This document shows, piece after piece, positions 1-6,569 of a stretch of DNA of 6,601 nt. The position numbers and the translations under genes are program-made. Under the pieces are notes generated by a model, which searched no databases, was not told the origin of the DNA, and saw only the letters and a program-made list of their open reading frames with translations. The stretch spans positions 13,992 to 20,592 of the forward strand of contig PMLI01000055.1 of the NCBI GenBank assembly GCA_003158835.1, written 5' to 3'. The DNA comes from Acidimicrobiaceae bacterium (lineage in GTDB: Bacteria; Actinomycetota; Acidimicrobiia; Acidimicrobiales; Palsa-688). How positions within the stretch are numbered: the stretch's first letter is position 1; every line of letters starts with the position of its first letter.

Positions 1-1
1 G

Positions 2-784
2 CCCAGCACGTGGGCCCAGCTCCAGACCGACGCCGTCAAGCTCACGGACCCGTCGGCCAAGCGCTGGGGCTTCTACGTGCCCACCGGCGACGCCGAGTGG
101 ATCTCCTACGACTGGGAGCCGGTGCTGTGGGGCGACGGCGGCAGCCTGCTCAACGCCAACCAGTCCAAGTCCGCCTTCGACAGTGCGGCCGGCGTCCAGG
201 CCCTCTCTACTTGGGTCAACCTGGTGCGCAGCGAGAAAGCCGCCCCCACCGCCAGCTACCAGACGGGTGGTAACTATGACGCCCCGTCCGCGTTCGTTTC
301 CAACGCCGTGGCCATGATCACCGACGGCTCGTGGCTGGAGGGCGACATCCCCAAGAGCCTCGATTATGGCGTCGCTCCGTACCCGGCCGGGACCAAGGGC
401 CCGTCGACCAACATCGGCATCCTGGTTTCGGCGCTGTTCAACACCACGAGCGCGCAGGACAAGGCCGGTGTGGCCTTCATCAAGTTCCTGGCCAGTCCGA
501 AGGAGGCGGCCTACCTGGCCGAGACGTCCGGTGGGCTGCCGTCGAGCCCGGCCCAGCTGAGCCAGCCGCTGTTGAAGCAGGCCGAAGCCAAGCCCTGGTA
601 CGGCGTCTTCTCCAGCGAGGAGAAGTTCGGCCAGGTCCGGCCCATAACGCCGGCCTACACGGCTGTCTCGACCGCCCTGTGGACCGCCATCAACGCTGCC
701 ATCGCCGGCAAGGAGACGCCTTCGCAGGCTCTGGCGGCCGCCGCTAAGGAGGCGGACCAGGCTCTGGCCTCGAACGGCGGCTAG
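2..784 (+). CDS. ABC sugar importer solute-binding protein, C-terminal part (5' end cut by window)
   Basis: This is the C-terminal 260 residues of an extracellular solute-binding protein of the family-1 (MalE/CUT1) type, which captures an oligosaccharide or similar substrate and delivers it to the membrane permeases. The frame is open from base 2 to the TAG at 782-784. The visible part begins with a Pro-x-Thr-Trp segment and then KLTDP, typical of the middle of these proteins. It continues with a Trp/Tyr/Gly-rich core (WISYDWEPVLWGDGG), an AMITDGSW strand-turn, and the FIKFLASPKEAAYLAE helix common in the C-lobe. It ends in an Ala-rich helix near ALAAAAKEADQAL. Family members are usually about 400-450 aa, so roughly the first 150-190 residues, including the expected lipoprotein signal, lie off the left edge. 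It precedes two permease genes on the same strand, the classical order. The GTG at 77 is internal and not a start. The family call is firm; the substrate is unknown. Confidence 0.9.
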   Translation, partial: PSTWAQLQTDAVKLTDPSAKRWGFYVPTGDAEWISYDWEPVLWGDGGSLLNANQSKSAFDSAAGVQALSTWVNLVRSEKAAPTASYQTGGNYDAPSAFVSNAVAMITDGSWLEGDIPKSLDYGVAPYPAGTKGPSTNIGILVSALFNTTSAQDKAGVAFIKFLASPKEAAYLAETSGGLPSSPAQLSQPLLKQAEAKPWYGVFSSEEKFGQVRPITPAYTAVSTALWTAINAAIAGKETPSQALAAAAKEADQALASNGG

Positions 785-1770
785 TGGCCGTGGCCACTAC
801 CGGTACGCAGACGGCCCGCGCCGGTTCGCCGGGCTCAGTGCGCTCCGGGAGGGCCCGCCGGATCGTACCCAGGTCATCAAATGGTAGGAGAGGGGGCGCC
901 GTGCGGCGCCCCCTCGCCCTTCCCTACCTCTTTGTCGCCCCCGCCGTCGGCCTCACGGCGCTCTTCTCCCTCGTGCCGCTGGGCATGCTCGCCTATCGCA
1001 GCCTTTTCGGGGGTGGCGTGTTCGCCACCCACCTTTCCTTCGTGGGGCTGCAAAATTACGGCAACGCCCTGCAACAAGGCGGTACCCACGCTCTCCAGGT
1101 GACGGCGGTTTTCACCATCGGGTTCGTGGTGCTGACGGTGGGCTTGGGCCTCGGCGTCGCTCTCCTGCTCGACGTGAAGCTGCCCGGGCTGGACCGCCTG
1201 CGGGCCCCGTTCATCATCCCGCTTGTCCTTCCCGGCGTGGCCACGGCGCTTATTTGGGGAGATCTCTTCGCCCCCCAGTTCGGTTTCGTCAACCGAATGC
1301 TCAACCTGGTCGGCCTACAGGAAGCCGACTTCACGTCCAACCCCTCGCTGGCACTGCTCATGGTCCTCACTTTTGGCGTGTGGCAGTTCTTCGGCGAGGA
1401 CGTCATCCTGTACCTGGCCGCTCTCAAGAGCCTGCCGCTGGACATCCTCGAGGCGGCCAGTGTCGACGGTGCCGGCCCCTGGCTGCGGTTCCGCTTCATA
1501 CGGTGGCCTCTGCTACGGCGTAACACGGTCCTCATCCTGGTGATCACGGCTCTCACCGGCCTGCAGACCTTCACGCAGATCGACATCCTCACCAACGGCG
1601 GGCCCAACGGGGCCACCACGACGGCGCTTTTCTACATTTTCAACCAGGGTTTCATCGAGTTCAACACGGGCCAGGCCGATGCCATGGGGGTCATATTGTT
1701 CCTCATCTCGCTCGTCACCACGCTCGGCCTGGTGGGCTTCTTGGGGCACGGGACGGTCCGCGATGCATAG
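784..1770 (+). CDS. MalF-like ABC sugar importer permease (CUT1 inner-membrane subunit)
   Basis: This is the first of two integral membrane subunits of a carbohydrate ABC importer (BPD_transp_1 fold). Counted from the GTG at 784 it is 328 aa. Hydrophobic segments lie near residues 45-72, 106-130, 140-160, 187-212, 247-265 and 300-320. The cytoplasmic EAA loop that docks on the ATPase is at 223-244 (E223-A-A, D228-G229, I239, P242). A MalF-typical C-terminal stretch, LTNGGPNGATTTALFYI, is at 269-285. The start is uncertain. GTG 784 overlaps the upstream stop by one base (TAGTG) and gives a basic 39-residue tail, but lacks a well-placed Shine-Dalgarno. GTG 901 has AGGAG at 886-890 and would give a normal 289-aa protein beginning MRRPLALPYLF. 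The codons just before 901 (gta, tca, tca, aat, ggt, aga) are unlike the rest of the gene, which favours 901. I list the longer form because N-terminal tails occur in actinobacterial homologues. Confidence 0.9.
   Translation: MAVATTGTQTARAGSPGSVRSGRARRIVPRSSNGRRGGAVRRPLALPYLFVAPAVGLTALFSLVPLGMLAYRSLFGGGVFATHLSFVGLQNYGNALQQGGTHALQVTAVFTIGFVVLTVGLGLGVALLLDVKLPGLDRLRAPFIIPLVLPGVATALIWGDLFAPQFGFVNRMLNLVGLQEADFTSNPSLALLMVLTFGVWQFFGEDVILYLAALKSLPLDILEAASVDGAGPWLRFRFIRWPLLRRNTVLILVITALTGLQTFTQIDILTNGGPNGATTTALFYIFNQGFIEFNTGQADAMGVILFLISLVTTLGLVGFLGHGTVRDA
886..893 (+). promoter_or_regulatory. Shine-Dalgarno candidate for the alternative GTG start at 901
   Basis: AGGAG at 886-890 runs into GAGG at 890-893, placing a purine-rich anti-16S match 7-10 bases before the in-frame GTG at 901. 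No comparable element sits at a normal distance before GTG 784: the best nearby match, AAGGAGG at 746-752, is about 30 bases upstream. This is the main sequence evidence for translation starting at 901. Confidence 0.5.
890..915 (+). promoter_or_regulatory. Perfect 11-bp GC-rich hairpin with an in-frame GTG in its loop
   Basis: Bases 890-900 and 905-915 are exact reverse complements (arm GAGGGGGCGCC), leaving the tetraloop GTGC at 901-904. The loop's GTG is in frame with the permease. After one mismatch (889/916) two further pairs are possible (888/917 and 887/918). In RNA this would be a very stable stem next to or over the ribosome-binding site. No U-tract follows, so it is not a standard intrinsic terminator. 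Possible roles are limiting permease translation, protecting the upstream binding-protein mRNA 3' end, or marking a processing point, as intergenic hairpins do between malE and malF in enteric bacteria. The structure is seen directly; the role is inferred. Confidence 0.55.
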
Positions 1771-2590
1771 CCCCCGTTTGTTCGTGTCCCGGGCGCTCGT
1801 CTACGCCCTACTCGGCGTGGCCGTCCTGGTCGTGGTGTTCCCGCTGGTGTGGATGCTCGGCACCGCCATCAAGCCCAATACGCAGATCCTGGACTTGCGG
1901 GCGTCGCTGTGGCCGAGCCACTTCGAATGGGGCAACATCGTGAAGGCCTGGAACTCGGCGCCGTTCGGGCGGTGGTTCCTAAACAGCGTGATATTCAGCG
2001 GTGCGTCCACGATCGGCCAGATCGTCACCTCCCTCATGGCCGGTTATGCCTTCGCCATGTACGAGTTCCGCTTCAAACGCGTCCTGTTTTACGTCCTGCT
2101 GTGCGGCCTTATGGTCCCCTTCTCCACCATCATCGTCCCCGTGGTGCAGATCCTGGCCGATTTCCACTGGCTCAACACCTACCAGGGGCTTATCGTCCCG
2201 AATATTGCCTCCGCCCTCGGTGGCTTTTTGTTCCGCCAGTTCTTCCTCGGCTTGCCCTACGAGCTCGGTGAGGCGGCCCGGATCGACGGCGCCTCGGAGT
2301 TCCGGATCTTTCTCAATGTTTATGCGCCCCTGGCCGGCCCCATCATCGCCGCCTTCGGCATGATCTCTTTCCTGCAGAACTGGAACAACTTCTTGTTCCC
2401 GCTCATCGTGGTCAACTCGACCAGCATGGACGTGATCTCCGAGGGCCTATCGGTGTTCCAGGGCCAGTTCAACATCAACTACAACCTGATCATGTCGGCC
2501 GCGCTCATCACCATCGCGCCCATCCTCATCGTGGCCATCGCGGCCCAGCGCCGCATCGTCGCCGGCATCACGCTCGGCGCCATCCGCTGA
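1763..2590 (+). CDS. MalG-like ABC sugar importer permease (CUT1 inner-membrane subunit)
   Basis: This is the second membrane subunit of the importer, 275 aa, the usual length for MalG-type permeases. The ATG at 1763 overlaps the stop of the preceding permease by 8 bases (ATGCATAG), which implies translational coupling; a weak GGGA at 1750-1753 precedes it. Upstream in-frame ATGs would lie inside the previous gene and add an unrelated leader, so 1763 is preferred. TM1 spans about residues 11-33 and is followed by the MalG-typical TAIKPNTQI after TM1. Further hydrophobic segments lie near 75-98, 107-131, 143-163, 191-213 and 242-262. The EAA loop is at 170-190 (E170-A-A, D175-G176, P189), with ELGEAARIDGAS almost canonical. 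It is the last gene of the visible operon. No ATPase gene follows, so a shared ATPase of the MsiK kind encoded elsewhere is the likely partner (inference). Confidence 0.95.
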   Translation: MHSPRLFVSRALVYALLGVAVLVVVFPLVWMLGTAIKPNTQILDLRASLWPSHFEWGNIVKAWNSAPFGRWFLNSVIFSGASTIGQIVTSLMAGYAFAMYEFRFKRVLFYVLLCGLMVPFSTIIVPVVQILADFHWLNTYQGLIVPNIASALGGFLFRQFFLGLPYELGEAARIDGASEFRIFLNVYAPLAGPIIAAFGMISFLQNWNNFLFPLIVVNSTSMDVISEGLSVFQGQFNINYNLIMSAALITIAPILIVAIAAQRRIVAGITLGAIR

Positions 2591-2594
2591 GCGC

Positions 2595-5500
2595 TTATTG
2601 CGGGGTGGCGTCGAGAGGCGTGCCGTGATGCCGACGGCCCACCATCTCGAACGCCTGCCACATGGCGGCGTAGGCCCCGCCTCGTTCCAGTAGCTCCTCG
2701 TGCGTCCCCATTTCGACGACCCGGCCCCCGTCGAGGACGACGATGCGGTCGGCGGACTGCGCCGTCTGCAGGCGGTGGGCGATGAGGACGGTGGTGCGGT
2801 CCCGGGACACCCGGTGCATCGCCGCCGCCACCCGGGCCTCGGTAGCCAGGTCGAGGTTGGACGTGGCTTCGTCCAATAAGAGCAGGGCCGGGTCGACCAG
2901 CTCGGCCCGGGCCAGGGCGATGAGCTGGCGTTGGCCGGCCGAGAGGGACCGGCCCCGCTCGGACAACTCGTGGCGGTACCCACCCGGCAGGGCGGCAATG
3001 AACTCGTGGGCTCCCACGGCTCGGGCCGCCCTTTCGACTTCCGCGTCCGGGGCGTCGTCGCGCCCGTAGGCGATGTTGTCCCTCAGGGTGCCGGAGAAAA
3101 GGAACGCCTCCTGGGGCACATACCCGAGCTGGCGGCGGAACGAAGGGAGATCCAGCTCCCGCAGATCCAGGCCGTCGACCCGGACGCTGCCCTCGTCAGG
3201 GTCGTAAAACCGGGCCAGGAGCTTCATCACGGTGGACTTGCCCGCGCCCGTCTCTCCCACCAGGGCCACGGTCTCACCCGGCTTGATGCGCAGGCTGATG
3301 CCCCGCAGGGCCTCGGGCGGTCTCGGGGCGCCAGCCGCCCTTAGGTGCCCGTCTGTGCGGCCCGTTGGCCGGTCGGGAGCACCGGCGCCGTCGAAGCCGG
3401 GCCGGCTGGCCGCCACCGGGTAGGCGAAGCGGACGTTGTCGAGCGTTATGCCGCCCGCCAGCCTGCCTACCTCTAGGGGCTCGGCTGCCGGCGGGGTGCG
3501 GGCCTCGAGCTGCATGAGCTCGGAGATGCGGCGCACGGAGACGCGCGTCTGCTGCCAGGAGTCGAAGACCTGGGACAGCTGCTGGATGGGGGAGAAGAAC
3601 AGGTCGATGTAGAGGATGAAGGCGATCAACGCCCCGGAGGCCAGCTGTCCCCTGGCGATGAGCCCGGCGCCCACGCCCAGCACGATGGCGTCCGCCACCG
3701 ACGACAGGAACTGGACGAAGGGGAAGTACTTGGCGACCAGGCGCTGTGCCGCCACCCGGGACTCGAGGTAATCCTTACCGAGGCGGTGGAACCGGGCCTT
3801 GGTGGGCGCCTCGTGCACGAACGCCTGGGCCTCCCGCACCCCTGACAAGCTCTCCTGGAAATCGGCGTTGACGATGCCGATCCGTTCCCGGGACAGGTCG
3901 TAAAGCCGGGCCGCCCGGCGCCGGAACATCACGGTGGCGACCGACAAAGGGACGATCACGGTCAGGGTGCAAAGCCCGAGCTCGGGGTTGATGACGACCA
4001 GGGCCACGCCTACCCCCACGAAGGTCACGGCGGAGACCAGGGCGGAAAGCAGCCCGTTCTCGATCAGAGATTCGAACTGGTCGACATCGGTCGTCATCCG
4101 GGTCATGATGCGCCCGGCCATCTCCCGCTCGTAGTAGTCGAGCGAAAGCCGTTGCAGCTGGGCCCAGATCCGGATCCGCAGCGACAGCATGATCCGCTGT
4201 GCCGTCCGCCCGGTTATGAACGTTTCGAAGATCTCGTCGACCAGGTCGGCCAGGACGACCACCAGGTATATGGCCGATGCCCCGAACAACACGGCCAAGG
4301 AGCCCTTCGACACCCCGCGGTCGAGGCCCGTCTTCACCAGCACGGGGCCGGACAGGGAGGCGAGGGCGTCCAGGACCACCAGGACCAGGCCTCCCAGCAG
4401 AGGGCGGCGGAACTCCGCCAGCAACCGTCTCAAGTTGAAATCCCTGTCCTGGTCGGGCTCGTTGGCGACGTCGATGGCGGGCACGTCGCGCACCGGGGGC
4501 AGGGCGTCCACCCGGGCCAGGAGCTCAGGGGTGGGGGCCAGGTTGAGGCGCCACCCGCCCCCGCCGCCGCCCAGCCCGGGCCCGATGCTGGGGGGCCCGA
4601 TAGTGCGGGTATGGCCGGCGGCGGCAGGCCCGCGGTAGCCGCGGCCGTCCCAGGCCGGTTTGGTGGTACCTCCCAGTTCGGAGGACGGACTGGCCTGTAC
4701 GGAGGACGAAATGGCGGCCAGCGCTTCGATCCGGTCGCCGACCGGCGCGGCCAGATCGGTTTCGAGCCCGGCCAGCAGGGCGTGGTACGTGGCGCTGCGG
4801 GCCAGCAGCTCGTCGTGGGTGCCCTGGTCCACCACCCGCCCCTCCTCGAGGACGACGATACGGTCGGCCAGGTGCAGGGTGGAACGCCGGTGGGCTATGA
4901 GCAGGGTCGTCCGGCCGGCCATGACGGCGCGCAGGGCGTCGTGGATGCGCTCTTCGATCTTGGCGTCGATGGCGCTGGTGGCGTCGTCGAGGATGAGGAT
5001 GCGGGGGTTGTAGAGGATGGCCCGGGCCAGCGCCACCCGCTGGCGCTGGCCGCCCGACAGGGTGAGGCCCCGCTCGCCCACGACGGTGCCGTAACCCTGC
5101 GGAAGGCGTTCGATGAACTCGTGGGCCTGGGCCGCCCTGGCTGCCGCCTCGATCTCCTCGTCCGTGGCATCCCGGCGCCCGTAGGCGATGTTGGACCGCA
5201 CGGTGTCGGAAAACAGGAAGCTCTCCTCGAAGACCACGCCCACCTGGCCCCGGAGCGATCCCAGGGCCACGTCGCGCACGTCGTGGCCGTCGACCAGCAC
5301 GACCCCCTGACCGGGATCGTAAAAGCGCGGCACGAGCATCGCCGCGGTGGATTTCCCGCTCCCGCTGGGGCCCACTATGGCTACCCGTTCGCCCGCCGCG
5401 ATGCGGAGGTCCAGGCCGCGGAGCACCGGTTGGTCCTGGCCGTAGCCAAAGTGCACGCCGGAGAAGGCGATCTCACCTCGCAGGGGCCCGAGCTCGACGC

Positions 5501-6476
5501 CACCCGGAGGGCTGGAGATGGCGGGCTCGAGGTCCAGGAGCTGGAAGATGCGTTCGACGCCGGCTCGAGCCTGCTGCCCGATGGTGAGAACGCCGGCCAG
5601 CTGGCGAGCCGGCGCCAGCAATTGGCCGATGTAGGTCGAAAAAGCCAGGAAGGTCCCGAGAGTGATCTCGCGGTGGAGGGCCAGCCAGCCACCGAGGGCG
5701 AGGATGATCACCTGGCCGACGGCGGGGATGGCCTCGAGGAGGGGCTGGTAGCGCGATTGGAGGCGGACCGCCCTCATCTGCGAGCCGTACAGCTTCGACG
5801 ACGCCCGGGCCAGGCGTTCCAGTTCGGAGCGTTCTTGGCCGAACGCCTTCACCACCCGCACCCCGTTGACGTCCTCGTCCACTATCTGGGCCACGTCGCC
5901 CTCCCGCTGCTGGCCGTCCCAGGTAGCGGGGAAGATCCGCCACCGCATGCGGTACGAGACGAAGAGCAGGGCCGGTGCCACCGTGAGGCTGACCAGGGCC
6001 AGCAGGGGTGAGAGGTAGATCATCACTCCCAGCGACACCAGCATCAACAAGACGTTCCCGCTCATTATGGGGAAGAAGCTGAGGAGGCCTTGCACCAGGG
6101 TCGAGTCCGAGTTGGCCCGGGCCACCAGCTGGCCGGTCGGCATCCGGTTGAGGTTGTCGAAGTCCATGGATTGGAGATGATCGTGCATGGCGTTGCGCAG
6201 GTCGTACTGGACCGCCAGGGCCACCCGGCCGCCCCGGTAGCGGCGGATGTAGGCGAAGCCGAAGCCGGCCAGGGCCAGGCCGACCAGCAGCACCAGCCAC
6301 GGCCATAGAGGTGTCGTGTGGCTGAGGATGACGCCGTCGACGATCTCGCGTTCGACGAGAGGGACCACGGTCTGGCAGGCGCTGCCCAGCACGGCAGCAC
6401 CGAGTGACAGCACCACGTCCCGGCGGTGCCCGAGCATATAGCTCCACAACCGCCTCACCCATCCGGGCGACGCCAC
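2595..6476 (-). CDS. Fused two-half ABC exporter (TMD-NBD-TMD-NBD, 1293 aa) with one degenerate ATP site
   Basis: This is a full-length type IV ABC exporter in one chain, expected in the cytoplasmic membrane; the substrate (drug, lipid or peptide) is unknown. TMD1 spans about residues 8-310 with six hydrophobic helices. NBD1 (about 333-572) has A-loop Y345, Walker A GPSGSGKST at 369-377, signature LSGGQ at 473-477, Walker B ILILDD ending at 498, and H529. A linker spans about 573-680 with a Gly run at 636-641. TMD2 spans about 680-985. NBD2 (about 1008-1280) has Y1019, Walker A GETGAGKST at 1074-1082, Q1122, signature LSAGQ at 1178-1182, Walker B LLLLDE ending at 1203, and H1234. NBD1 lacks the catalytic Glu (D498) and has E417 at the Q-loop position, while NBD2 keeps both and has the altered signature. 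Homologues are often two separate genes. The GTG at 6476 is the first possible start after an in-frame stop at 6543-6545. GTG 6458 is an alternative; ATG 6437 would cut the elbow helix. GAGGTG overlaps the first start, and no clear Shine-Dalgarno precedes it. Confidence 0.95.
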   Translation of the reverse strand: MASPGWVRRLWSYMLGHRRDVVLSLGAAVLGSACQTVVPLVEREIVDGVILSHTTPLWPWLVLLVGLALAGFGFAYIRRYRGGRVALAVQYDLRNAMHDHLQSMDFDNLNRMPTGQLVARANSDSTLVQGLLSFFPIMSGNVLLMLVSLGVMIYLSPLLALVSLTVAPALLFVSYRMRWRIFPATWDGQQREGDVAQIVDEDVNGVRVVKAFGQERSELERLARASSKLYGSQMRAVRLQSRYQPLLEAIPAVGQVIILALGGWLALHREITLGTFLAFSTYIGQLLAPARQLAGVLTIGQQARAGVERIFQLLDLEPAISSPPGGVELGPLRGEIAFSGVHFGYGQDQPVLRGLDLRIAAGERVAIVGPSGSGKSTAAMLVPRFYDPGQGVVLVDGHDVRDVALGSLRGQVGVVFEESFLFSDTVRSNIAYGRRDATDEEIEAAARAAQAHEFIERLPQGYGTVVGERGLTLSGGQRQRVALARAILYNPRILILDDATSAIDAKIEERIHDALRAVMAGRTTLLIAHRRSTLHLADRIVVLEEGRVVDQGTHDELLARSATYHALLAGLETDLAAPVGDRIEALAAISSSVQASPSSELGGTTKPAWDGRGYRGPAAAGHTRTIGPPSIGPGLGGGGGGWRLNLAPTPELLARVDALPPVRDVPAIDVANEPDQDRDFNLRRLLAEFRRPLLGGLVLVVLDALASLSGPVLVKTGLDRGVSKGSLAVLFGASAIYLVVVLADLVDEIFETFITGRTAQRIMLSLRIRIWAQLQRLSLDYYEREMAGRIMTRMTTDVDQFESLIENGLLSALVSAVTFVGVGVALVVINPELGLCTLTVIVPLSVATVMFRRRAARLYDLSRERIGIVNADFQESLSGVREAQAFVHEAPTKARFHRLGKDYLESRVAAQRLVAKYFPFVQFLSSVADAIVLGVGAGLIARGQLASGALIAFILYIDLFFSPIQQLSQVFDSWQQTRVSVRRISELMQLEARTPPAAEPLEVGRLAGGITLDNVRFAYPVAASRPGFDGAGAPDRPTGRTDGHLRAAGAPRPPEALRGISLRIKPGETVALVGETGAGKSTVMKLLARFYDPDEGSVRVDGLDLRELDLPSFRRQLGYVPQEAFLFSGTLRDNIAYGRDDAPDAEVERAARAVGAHEFIAALPGGYRHELSERGRSLSAGQRQLIALARAELVDPALLLLDEATSNLDLATEARVAAAMHRVSRDRTTVLIAHRLQTAQSADRIVVLDGGRVVEMGTHEELLERGGAYAAMWQAFEMVGRRHHGTPLDATPQ

Positions 6477-6562
6477 CTCTGTGGCCGCGACTGTGGAAGA
6501 GGGTTGCTGGGGTACTTGTTCAGGATAACGAGGGAGGCTTGTTTACACGCCCGGCACGATTG
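6477..6562. other. Non-coding leader region upstream of the exporter
   Basis: This is the stretch between the exporter start and the ambiguous right-edge frame. The exporter frame is open back to a TAA at 6543-6545 but contains no ATG, GTG or TTG above 6476, so it is treated as untranslated. I could not find a convincing leftward -35/-10 pair: the best -10-like element, TATCCT on the - strand at about 6523-6528, has only a poor -35 partner. CTTGTT occurs twice in direct orientation (6515-6520 and 6538-6543), which may be chance. Confidence 0.4.
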
Positions 6563-6569
6563 CTATACG
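6542..6569 (+). promoter_or_regulatory. Candidate rightward promoter with extended -10
   Basis: TTTACA at 6542-6547 matches the -35 consensus at five of six positions. TATACG at 6564-6569 matches the -10 consensus at four of six and is preceded by TG one base away (TGC-TATACG), giving an extended -10. Spacing between the hexamers is 16 bp. Transcription would start near 6575-6577, just before an ATG at 6579 that opens a frame (MKSAPAR) to the window edge, so any message would be nearly leaderless. It would drive a gene divergent from the exporter. It is one of the few AT-richer spots in this GC-rich stretch, so a chance match remains possible. Confidence 0.35.

Noticed and set aside
1056..1619. 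187-aa - strand frame opposite the first permease
   Set aside because: It has Arg/Ser/Thr-rich shadow composition, no motif, and sits opposite a permease with a clear EAA loop.
1679..1762. 28-residue N-terminal extension of the second permease from ATG 1679
   Set aside because: It lies inside the first permease, is Ser/Arg/Trp-rich without resemblance to the family, and ATG 1763 gives the expected length and overlap.
2622..2638. Small stem GCCGT/ACGGC with a 7-nt loop near the convergent ends, considered as a terminator
   Set aside because: It has only five pairs, no T-tract on either strand, and lies inside the exporter coding sequence.
4554..4597. CCG/CCC-rich tract on the + strand, considered as a sequencing artefact or a repeat element
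   Set aside because: It encodes the Gly-rich linker of the exporter in frame, and the reading frame continues cleanly on both sides.
4152..6011. 619-aa open frame on the + strand, antisense to the exporter
   Set aside because: It is Gly/Gln/Asp/Val-rich with no recognisable domain and lies wholly opposite a gene with complete ABC motifs. Long antisense frames arise naturally where third positions are nearly all G/C.
5473..6462. 329-aa frame on the - strand starting at ATG 6462, 11 nt after GAGGTG
   Set aside because: The GAGGTG-ATG spacing looked attractive, but the product is Pro/Arg/Gly-rich and is only a shifted frame of TMD1 and NBD1, whose real frame shows the conserved motifs.
6515..6543. 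Direct repeat CTTGTT, 23 bp apart, considered as an operator
   Set aside because: Six-base matches are expected by chance, there is no dyad symmetry, and the spacing is not convincingly tied to a promoter.
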